Shown one piece after another: positions 1 through 6,571 of a stretch of 15,716 nt of DNA (positions are counted from its first letter, which is position 1; each line of letters starts with the position of its first letter). The notes beneath the pieces were generated by a model. The model saw only the letters and a list, made by a program, of their open reading frames with translations. It ran no database searches and was not told the origin of the DNA. The DNA lies in the NCBI GenBank assembly GCA_964534335.1, contig CAZHPS010000120.1:1-15716 (forward strand). The letters are read 5' to 3'. Origin of the DNA: JAABRU01 sp964534335 (GTDB lineage: Bacteria; Desulfobacterota; Desulfobacteria; Desulfobacterales; Desulfococcaceae). A program made the position numbers and the translations under genes.

Positions 1-17
1 CAATATTGCAGTTCCGG

Positions 18-166
18 CTGTGCAAAAAACCGCTCCGCTTAATTTTTGCACTCCTTCGGATCAGCCTGCTGTGCAAAAAACCGCTCCGCTTAATTTTTGC
101 ACTCCTCCGGATCAGCCTGCTGTGCAAAAAACCGCTCCGCTTAATTTTTGCACTCCTCCGGATCAG
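18..166. repeat. 51-bp tandem repeat, about 2.9 units, hairpin in each unit
   Basis: Units begin at 18, 69 and 120 and differ by only a base or so (ctccttcgg in unit 1, ctcctccgg in units 2 and 3). Each unit holds an inverted repeat GTGCAAAAA / TTTTTGCAC (9-bp stem, 14-base loop) at 20-28/43-51, 71-79/94-102 and 122-130/145-153. The unit is 17 codons long, so an open frame runs through it on the plus strand, but this frame continues antisense into the activator gene and is not credible as a gene. The array lies 46 bases beyond the stop of the sigma-54 activator, so it would be in that transcript's 3' region, where the AT-rich hairpins could stabilise the RNA or slow the polymerase. That role is inference; the repeat itself is plain to see. 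Confidence 0.95.
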
Positions 167-212
167 TATCAGTTCAATGGAGAATTGGTATCAGACAGAC
201 ATTGCAGAAAAT

Positions 213-1955
213 TCAGGGACGGATGTCATATTTCTTCATTTTCCGCCACAGTGTGGATCTGTTCATACCCAGTTCTCCGGCAGCGGCTCCCCGGTTCCAT
301 CTGTTTTTTTTCAGCACAGAAAAGATCTGCTCCTTTTCCCCGGAAATGCTCTGCTGATCCCCTTTGGGAATGTTTTTTACGCACACTGATTCCAAAAAAG
401 AGGAACTGCGCAGGCTCAGGGGCAGATGTTTCTGTTCAATCACTTCCCCGCGTGAAATGATGAGGGCATGTTCCAGTATGTTTTCCAGTTCCCGGATATT
501 GCCGGGATAGTCATGGTTGAGCAGAATCTCCATTGCCTCTTCGGATATGGCGGAACGTGCCATGTTTTTGCGCGCGCAGAGCCGTTTGAGGATATGGGAA
601 ATCAGCAGCGGCAGATCCTCTTTCCGTTCTCTGAGTGCCGGGAGTTCAATGCGCATGACATTGAGACGGTAAAACAGGTCTTCACGGAACTGTTTTGCCC
701 CCACCTGTTTTTCCAGTCCCAGATTGGTGGCTGATATGATCCGCACATCCACTTTGGTGGTTTTCCTGCTGCCCAGGGGATAAAATTCTTTGTCTTCCAG
801 CACAGTCAGCAGTTTTGCCTGCAAAGCCAGGGGCAGATCCCCGATTTCATCCAGAAATATGGTTCCGCCGTCTGCTTCCTGAAACCGTCCGGTCTTGTCT
901 TTGTCCGCGCCGGTAAACGCGCCCTTCACATATCCGAACATTTCTGATTCCAGCAGATTTTCCGGCAGAGCAGCACAGTTGACTTTGACCAGCGCACGGG
1001 ATTTCCGCTGACTGGCGTTGTGGATGACCCGCGCGAGAATATCCTTGCCTGTGCCGGTCTGTCCCTCAATAAGAACTGTGGCATCACTTTCCGCAATAAC
1101 CGGAAGAATGTCAAAGATTTTCTGCATGGACGGCGCACGGCCTACCATATCATAAAAGGTGCTGCGCTCTTTTATTTCACTGTTGAACTGATAGACCAGC
1201 GACAGATCCGAAAGCGTTGCAATGCCGCCTGTAATGCGGCCTGTCTCGTTTTTCAGGGCCATGTAATTGGCCCGGATGGGAACCGGCTGGCCTGCTTTGG
1301 TAAAAATGTTTCCTTCCTGACGCACGCGGGGATTTCCGTCTTTCACAGTCTGACACAGGGGCAGATGCTCATCAAAATGCAGGGTTCCGAACAGGGGAGC
1401 GCAGGGTTTTCCCAGAACCTCCTCACGGGTGAATTCGCTAACAGTTTCAGCGGCTGTATTGAAAAAAGTGATATAACCGTTGCGATCCACGGTCAGCACG
1501 CCCAGTTCCAGATTATCCAGGATGTTTTTCATCTTCTGGCCTTCGTAGCGAACACGGTCAAGGAGTTCCTGAAATGCGGAATGATCCTGTATCACCTCGA
1601 TACATCCGATAATCTGCTGTTCCGGATCATACAGGGGGGATACGATTTTGGTCAGAAATTTCTGATCTTCCGCACCCTGCCCTGCCCTGTCCGCGCTTAC
1701 CACATCCCTGCCTTCCCGCACTGCCCTGTCAAACAGGCATTCTCCGGTGCAGAAATATCTGCTCAGCACCTCATGGCAGAGTTTTTCCTGGGACAAATCT
1801 GCTTTGTAATCTGTGAGCATTCGCGCAGTTTCATTCATGGAAACAATTCTGCGATCCTTTCCGATAAGAATGCATCCCGCGGAAAGGAAATCGAATAAGT
1901 TCACAAGCCCCAGCCAGGGCTGGAAAAGTCTGTCCGTATGGGAAATCTGGGCCAT
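213..1955 (-). CDS. Sigma-54-dependent transcriptional activator, PAS-PAS-AAA+-Fis HTH
   Basis: A 580-residue bacterial enhancer-binding protein, expected to bind upstream DNA and use ATP to open promoters held by sigma-54 RNA polymerase. Two PAS sensor domains come first (about 20-125 and 140-255). The AAA+ core follows: Walker A variant GQTGTGKD (298-305), the sigma-54 contact loop GAFTGA (345-350), Walker B GTIFLDE (364-370), ISATN (407-411) and REDLFYRLN (424-432). A Fis-type helix-turn-helix ends the protein (about 541-580). The first PAS carries C60, C69 and C73, which could be a redox or metal sensing cluster (inference). There is no receiver domain. The ATG shares one base with the stop of the upstream kinase gene (TAATG), and AGGA lies 5 bases before it, so translation is probably coupled. 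Function as an activator is firm; the signal and targets are unknown. Confidence 0.95.
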   Translation of the reverse strand: MAQISHTDRLFQPWLGLVNLFDFLSAGCILIGKDRRIVSMNETARMLTDYKADLSQEKLCHEVLSRYFCTGECLFDRAVREGRDVVSADRAGQGAEDQKFLTKIVSPLYDPEQQIIGCIEVIQDHSAFQELLDRVRYEGQKMKNILDNLELGVLTVDRNGYITFFNTAAETVSEFTREEVLGKPCAPLFGTLHFDEHLPLCQTVKDGNPRVRQEGNIFTKAGQPVPIRANYMALKNETGRITGGIATLSDLSLVYQFNSEIKERSTFYDMVGRAPSMQKIFDILPVIAESDATVLIEGQTGTGKDILARVIHNASQRKSRALVKVNCAALPENLLESEMFGYVKGAFTGADKDKTGRFQEADGGTIFLDEIGDLPLALQAKLLTVLEDKEFYPLGSRKTTKVDVRIISATNLGLEKQVGAKQFREDLFYRLNVMRIELPALRERKEDLPLLISHILKRLCARKNMARSAISEEAMEILLNHDYPGNIRELENILEHALIISRGEVIEQKHLPLSLRSSSFLESVCVKNIPKGDQQSISGEKEQIFSVLKKNRWNRGAAAGELGMNRSTLWRKMKKYDIRP

Positions 1956-3112
1956 TACTGTCCTGCACCTGGCTGCAGTTGGGGAATAACAATGGAAAAA
2001 CAGGTTCCCTCTCCGGGTTCGGTTTCCACAGAAATGCTTCCCCGGTGTTCATCAACAATTTTTTGGGTTAGCATAAGTCCGATACCTGTTCCCCGGTTTC
2101 CCTTGGTGGTGAAAAAACTCTGAAAAAGTTTTTCCCTGATTTCCGGTTTCATTCCCAGGCAGTTGTCCTCCACCTGATATTCCACACCTCCGGCTGCGGT
2201 TTTCCGGCTGCGCAGAATCACGGTTTTTGTCTCTTTCCGGCACTCCGTGTCCATGCAGGCTTCCACAGCATTGGCAACAAGGTTGAGCAGGCATCGGTGA
2301 ATAGCCTCCTGATCCAGATACATCATGGGAATGTCCGGATCAGCAGTGACTTTCAGACTGATACAGTGCTGTTCTGCCCGGTGCCGCATGAGTTCCCCGA
2401 CTTCTTCAAGAGGCAAATTGGGATCACAGAGACTGAGATCGGTTTTCGCACTTTTGGCATAATCCAGCAGATCCAGGGAAAGTTTTGTTATTTTGTCCAT
2501 ATTTCCCCTGAGCATTTCCCATCCCTGCATCAGATACTGTCTGTTATCCAGTTCTATGCCTTTTTCCAGAACAAAAGCCCCGCCTTTGAGTCCGCTGGCA
2601 ATGCTTTTGATGGCATGGGAAAGCCCGGCAACGGTCTGTCCCACTGCAGCCAGTTTTTCAGCCTCAATGATTTTTCTGCTTTTTTCCTCCACCAGTTTTT
2701 CAAGGTTTTCAGTATATTCACGCAGCTTTGTCCGCATGTAAATCCGTTCCGCGGCCCGCTTGAGAGCGATCTCCAGTACCTCGTCATTGATGGGTTTGGT
2801 TACAAAATCAGTGGCCTCATGCTTCAGGCTCTGGATAGCCAGTTCCAGATCGCCATGCCCCGTAATCATAATGACTTCTGTATCCGGACTTTCCTCCTTG
2901 ATTTTCCGGAGAAGTTCAATGCCGCCCATCACCGGCATTTTGATGTCGGTCAGCACAATGGACGGTGCATATTCTCTGAATATATCCAGGGCATCTGCTC
3001 CGTTTACCGCGGTTCTGACCTCATATCCCATATCTTCCAGTGAGATACGCAGAACCTTGCGGATACCCTCCTCATCATCTGCCAGCAGTATTTTCCTGTC
3101 AATGATTTCCAT
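1955..3112 (-). CDS. Hybrid response regulator-histidine kinase (REC-HisKA-HATPase), cytoplasmic
   Basis: About 385 residues if translation starts at the ATG at 3112. An N-terminal receiver domain (about 6-120) has the acidic pair D12/D13, phosphoacceptor D56 in LTDIKMP, T84 and K106. A probable coiled-coil linker (about 120-155) leads to a dimerisation/phosphoacceptor domain with H166 in GLSHAIKS. The ATPase domain shows an N box (LLNLVANAVEA), a G1 box reading DNCLGM where DNGxGM is usual, and a G2 box GNRGTGIGL. No membrane segment is seen, so it is a soluble kinase. The open frame extends upstream to a TTG at 3151, but that TTG lies in a TTGACA that resembles a -35 box, and the receiver fold begins right after the 3112 ATG. 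Neither start has a clear ribosome binding site. The stop overlaps the activator's ATG, which makes the two a likely signalling pair. Confidence 0.92.
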   Translation of the reverse strand: MEIIDRKILLADDEEGIRKVLRISLEDMGYEVRTAVNGADALDIFREYAPSIVLTDIKMPVMGGIELLRKIKEESPDTEVIMITGHGDLELAIQSLKHEATDFVTKPINDEVLEIALKRAAERIYMRTKLREYTENLEKLVEEKSRKIIEAEKLAAVGQTVAGLSHAIKSIASGLKGGAFVLEKGIELDNRQYLMQGWEMLRGNMDKITKLSLDLLDYAKSAKTDLSLCDPNLPLEEVGELMRHRAEQHCISLKVTADPDIPMMYLDQEAIHRCLLNLVANAVEACMDTECRKETKTVILRSRKTAAGGVEYQVEDNCLGMKPEIREKLFQSFFTTKGNRGTGIGLMLTQKIVDEHRGSISVETEPGEGTCFSIVIPQLQPGAGQ

Positions 3113-3340
3113 AATAAAAATATGTTTGCTGTTTTTAATTGTTATTGTCAATCATATCGTGATTTACGCTGCTGATTTTTAACTCTTTGAATTTATTACA
3201 GACAATAAAAACAGAAAGTTATATTTCAGAGACGTAAATACTGCATATTTCCATGTACCGGGAATTCATATAAAACGCCATGATCACGTGCATAAACACA
3301 GATTGAATCAGCGGCAGAGGAACCTGCCAGTTATTCATTA
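3113..3340. other. Intergenic gap between copy A and the kinase gene
   Basis: About 228 AT-rich bases with no credible ORF. On the minus strand a TTGACA (3146-3151) lies upstream of the kinase ATG, but no good -10 follows at 16-18 bases, so I do not call a promoter. A short inverted repeat GGCAG/CTGCC (3313-3317/3324-3328) follows the copy A stop without a T-run and is too weak to call a terminator. The gap also holds the yhcG-like fragment listed separately. Confidence 0.6.
3172..3189 (-). pseudogene. Possible remnant of a yhcG 5' end
   Basis: Eighteen bases match exactly the bases at 10734-10751, which encode residues 2-8 (part of H, then KELKIS) of the intact YhcG-like nuclease gene. Here the same frame would read KELKIS, preceded by Phe and followed by SVNHD and a stop after a few more codons, with no start codon. 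Its place just downstream of copy A mirrors the place of yhcG downstream of copy C. A degraded second yhcG is therefore plausible, but 18 bases is short and a chance or repeat-borne match cannot be excluded. Confidence 0.3.
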
Positions 3341-6300
3341 TTAAAAAAAATCAGCAGTTTCCTTTTCCGCATCAGGATAAATTTTATCCACTTTCTCCTG
3401 TATTTCCAAAGTTCTGAAAATGGCAGTGACCACGCGGCAGTAATGCGGGGCATCATCCATGATTCTGCCTTTGCGGTCTTTGAGATATTTGGAAAGAACC
3501 TGATACCCGCCAATATGGTAATTCCACAGTTCCGGAGTGATGCCTTCAAAATATCTGTCTTTGTTAATGTAAACCCGCTGTTCCTTTTCATTGTAAGCGA
3601 TCTTTTCAATCCGGTCATTGTCACCGCTTCCCTGATATTTGGCAAGGGGCGGGTTGAGTGCCGGGCTTTTCAGCAGATGCAGATCAGCCAGTTCTTTGCC
3701 CATTTTCCCGATTTTCCTGAATATGCTGTAATCTGAGGTAAAAGGCACGCGGGGAAAATCCGTTTTCAGAAACTCGGCATAGGTTTTCCGGTAAATATTG
3801 CTGTAAAAAATGCCGTAGATATAATAAAGAATATCTTCGGATTTGGGTTTCTTTCTGTAAACAGATTCCATTTTTTCAAGAAAATCCTGCGAAATATTCG
3901 GTCTCTTTTGAATTTGCGTATTCCTGAGAATGTCTTTTGCATTTTTGTCACCATAAACATATAAAGGGAATAAGTAATTAATATCATATGCACTGACTGT
4001 TTTATGACCGATCAGATTTTCCGTGATGAATGCTCCCGGATCTTCTTTGCATTGCCGCGGGACAATTAAACCGATATTTCCTTCCCGCATGTGGTGCATA
4101 ACATTATGCCGGGTTCTGAACACAATATTTTCATGATAATAAATATGCCGGACATCAAAGGGACGGTAAAGAAAAGTTGAGAAATATTCCTCCCAGTTAT
4201 CCGTTTCTGCAAACTGTTTTCTCTGCTCAGCCATTTTCCACTGGTAATTGTCTTTCAGATTCAGGCCGGTTCTGATCACATCATCAGACAGATTCAGGTT
4301 CCGGAACATCATGATTTTGTTTCTCAGGGAATTTTTTTCAAAATCAACAGCAAGATTATCCCGTGCAGTGACGATTCCGGTCACATTTTCCTGAAAAATT
4401 TCATCAATCTGTTTCCATTTCAGATAATGCTGAATATGGGAAGTGTTTTTTGGAACAAAGAAATATCCGGGGGATACCGGTTTGATTTCTCTGTAATTTT
4501 TTTTGTCAAAACCGCTGCTGTCCAGCATGCGGTATTTCTCATTGCGCAGACCGTGCAAATCCGCATGAAAAACCTTTGGTTTTTTTGCTTTTTTGTTTCT
4601 TACAAACAGCGCAATCGCTACTCCCTGGCGGATGTCAAACACATTTTCATCTTTGCCACCGTCAGGAGATGTTTCTTTTTTCAGACTGTTTCCGTGAAGA
4701 TCAATAAGATAGATTTCATCAAAGGTTTTCATCAGACTCTGGCGCATCCCGCGAAAGGTGGGATTGTCCAGATAACCGTGATTGGTAATCATTCCCACAA
4801 TTCCGTAGCCGGATTTGTGAATTTTCCACTGGGCAAAGCGCAGGAATTTCACATAATCATCCTGCAGCCATACTTTCTTTTCTCTAAGCGGGAGACCGTC
4901 CACTTTGTAGTAACTCTGTGCGCCGTCAATATCCTCTTTTAACAGCCGTTCTGTCCACTCATTTATATTTGCGGAAATGCCGCTGTAAGGCGGATTGCCC
5001 ACAATCACCAGCACGGGCTGCTCTGTTTTGACCATGCCCGCGAGATGACTTTCCTCACTCAGGGAGCTCAGACCCGGAAGGGCTGTCTGGGTTATTTCCC
5101 TCATTTCCAGAGTGTTGGTCAGATAGAGCCGGAAGCGTTCCTCATCCGCCATTCTGTAACCGAGTTCATCAAGAACAAATCCCATTTTCAGATGCCCCAC
5201 CGCATATGGAGCCATCATCAGTTCAAATGCGCAGAAATTTTCCAGTATGTGACTGCGAATCCACTGATGCAATCCGCCTCTGCCGTACTTTTCCTGAAAT
5301 TCGGCAGCCGCGACACGCACAGCCTCTGCCGGAAATGTCAGCGTGCCCCCGGCAGGGTCAAGCAGTTTCACCTCCGGGCTGGCAAGGCCATCTGCCAGTC
5401 CGAAATTGGATTTTAAAATAGAATGAACCGAGCGCACAATATACCCGACCACAGCTTCGGGAGTGTAATACACACCTCTGCGCTCCCTTGTTTCCGGATC
5501 ATACGCAGAGAGAAAACTTTCATAAAAATGGACAACAGGATCACGGCCCTTTCCGGTTTTCCGGTATTCATGCAGTATTTCATTTGTGTCAGTCACATGC
5601 AGAATTTCCGCAATGTCCTCCACGATCATCCGCAGGGACAGGGGCGGTTCCTCCAGACAGACAAAACGGAAAATATCACGCAGAAAACCGATGGTATGCG
5701 GAATGCAGTCAAATGCAATCCTCCGGGTGAATTCCCCTTCAGCCCTGGTGCGGGCCGCAAACAGTCCGTAAGTGAGCGTCTGCGCATACAAATCCGCAAA
5801 CTGCTTTTCTGTAAGGATTCCGATAAGATATTTCTGAAATGCCTCATAAAATCCCCTGATCTGTTTGTTGCCTTTGCTCCCGTTTTCCCCGGCTGTCAGT
5901 GCCATAACCTCATCACGCAGAAAACGGGTTCTTTTTGCCAGTTCAAGTGCCAAAGAATGGGCCGTCTGCACCTTTGGCAGTGAGAAAGAAAAGAATTTCT
6001 CAAACAAATCCTGAAATTTGTCAACATTTTCAGCCGGAGGGGCAGTGCGCAGTTTCTGAGCGATTATCGGACGGCCAATCATGGCCCCTGCAATGCGTTC
6101 TCCGTTTCTGTACAGCCGGAATTCGTAAAAATTCGTTAAGATAACATTGGGAAAAGTGGAGCAGTAGCGTTTCAACTGCTCAGAAACTTCAGCAGAGTCA
6201 AGATTTGTGGCAGACGGATCCTTGGCCTCAATATAACCGGTGATGCGGTTTTTCCCGTCCCAGATGCGGAAATCCGGATTGCCCGCTTCAGTCTTTTTGG

Positions 6301-6457
6301 GAAGAATTGTAATGTCAACATTCTGAATATGCTGAATTTCCGCATACTGCCTGATGAATTCATCAAGATGAATGTAATAACTTTCTTCCCTGGCATCCCC
6401 GCGCAGAAAAGTGTCAGTGAGATTTTTCAGATACTGTTCCAGTATTTTTTTCAGCAA
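3341..6457 (-). CDS. Type ISP-like single-chain restriction/modification enzyme, copy A
   Basis: A 1038-residue enzyme expected to methylate adenine at a specific DNA site and to cut DNA lacking the mark, all in one chain. The N-terminal nuclease has a PD-(D/E)XK signature: D62 in GNPDFRI and E77-A-K79 in YIEAKD. A helical coupling region follows, then the N6-methylase with motif I DPAGGTLTF (D367-F375) and catalytic motif IV NPPY (488-491). The C-terminal half, with RPFDVRHIYYHE and YVYGD stretches, should hold DNA recognition. Classical type ISP enzymes (LlaGI class, about 1570 residues) carry a helicase between nuclease and methylase; none is present here, so this is the short branch. The start is a TTG, supported by AAGGAG 8 bases upstream. 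Residues about 793-860 (roughly 3880-4080) differ almost completely from copies B and C. It is the last of the tandem copies in transcription order. Confidence 0.9.
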   Translation of the reverse strand: MLKKILEQYLKNLTDTFLRGDAREESYYIHLDEFIRQYAEIQHIQNVDITILPKKTEAGNPDFRIWDGKNRITGYIEAKDPSATNLDSAEVSEQLKRYCSTFPNVILTNFYEFRLYRNGERIAGAMIGRPIIAQKLRTAPPAENVDKFQDLFEKFFSFSLPKVQTAHSLALELAKRTRFLRDEVMALTAGENGSKGNKQIRGFYEAFQKYLIGILTEKQFADLYAQTLTYGLFAARTRAEGEFTRRIAFDCIPHTIGFLRDIFRFVCLEEPPLSLRMIVEDIAEILHVTDTNEILHEYRKTGKGRDPVVHFYESFLSAYDPETRERRGVYYTPEAVVGYIVRSVHSILKSNFGLADGLASPEVKLLDPAGGTLTFPAEAVRVAAAEFQEKYGRGGLHQWIRSHILENFCAFELMMAPYAVGHLKMGFVLDELGYRMADEERFRLYLTNTLEMREITQTALPGLSSLSEESHLAGMVKTEQPVLVIVGNPPYSGISANINEWTERLLKEDIDGAQSYYKVDGLPLREKKVWLQDDYVKFLRFAQWKIHKSGYGIVGMITNHGYLDNPTFRGMRQSLMKTFDEIYLIDLHGNSLKKETSPDGGKDENVFDIRQGVAIALFVRNKKAKKPKVFHADLHGLRNEKYRMLDSSGFDKKNYREIKPVSPGYFFVPKNTSHIQHYLKWKQIDEIFQENVTGIVTARDNLAVDFEKNSLRNKIMMFRNLNLSDDVIRTGLNLKDNYQWKMAEQRKQFAETDNWEEYFSTFLYRPFDVRHIYYHENIVFRTRHNVMHHMREGNIGLIVPRQCKEDPGAFITENLIGHKTVSAYDINYLFPLYVYGDKNAKDILRNTQIQKRPNISQDFLEKMESVYRKKPKSEDILYYIYGIFYSNIYRKTYAEFLKTDFPRVPFTSDYSIFRKIGKMGKELADLHLLKSPALNPPLAKYQGSGDNDRIEKIAYNEKEQRVYINKDRYFEGITPELWNYHIGGYQVLSKYLKDRKGRIMDDAPHYCRVVTAIFRTLEIQEKVDKIYPDAEKETADFF

Positions 6458-6469
6458 ATCAGTTTCTCC

Positions 6470-6571
6470 TTATTCAATTGTCCGGTCTTTCCATGTATCC
6501 TGAAATTTCTGTGTTTCAGGAGAAACGGACAGGGCGGAAACCAGTCTGTCTGCAAATCCGGGTTTAAACAT
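6470..6571 (-). CDS. Possible 33-residue ORF between copies B and A
   Basis: ATG at 6571-6569 overlaps the TGA of copy B (TGATG), with AAGGGA 8 bases before the ATG. It encodes MFKPGFADRLV..., ending ...KDRTIE. Its stop TAA merges with the AAGGAG that serves copy A. This spacing fits translational coupling B - small ORF - A. However, the overlap exists only because copy B seems to have gained one G near its 3' end. Without that base B would read on to ETADV and stop at the TAA in the GTTTAA just inside this ORF. I recognise no family. It may be a coupling leader, a gene fragment or chance. Confidence 0.35.
   Translation of the reverse strand: MFKPGFADRLVSALSVSPETQKFQDTWKDRTIE
6479..6531. promoter_or_regulatory. 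Nested inverted repeat ahead of copy A
   Basis: An inner stem CCTGAAA/TTTCAGG (6499-6505/6514-6520) sits inside outer arms TGTCCG/CGGACA (6479-6484/6526-6531), with TTTC/GAAA (6488-6491/6522-6525) between. In the minus-strand transcript this would fold just upstream of the AAGGAG of copy A, inside the small ORF. It could tune translation of copy A or attenuate transcription. No T-run follows, so it is not a simple terminator. The role is inference. Confidence 0.35.

Noticed and set aside
18..166. CRISPR array
   Set aside because: The units abut without unique spacers, and no cas genes are present. The heptamer array at the right edge fails for the same reason.
6..460. Plus-strand frames through the 51-bp repeat (127 and 146 codons)
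   Set aside because: The repeat unit is 17 codons with no stop, so an open frame arises by itself. The frames run antisense into the conserved 3' end of the sigma-54 activator and have no ribosome site or family resemblance.
1020..1898. 292-codon plus-strand frame opposite the activator, and a 248-codon one at 2297-3043 opposite the kinase
   Set aside because: Both are shadows of genes whose domains are unmistakable on the minus strand; no start signal or known domain.
3123..3151. Sigma-70 promoter for the kinase gene from TTGACA
   Set aside because: No acceptable -10 box lies 16-18 bases on (CAAACA at 17), and a start there would leave almost no leader before the ATG.
3313..3328. Terminator after copy A
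   Set aside because: A 5-bp stem with no T-run; too weak to call.
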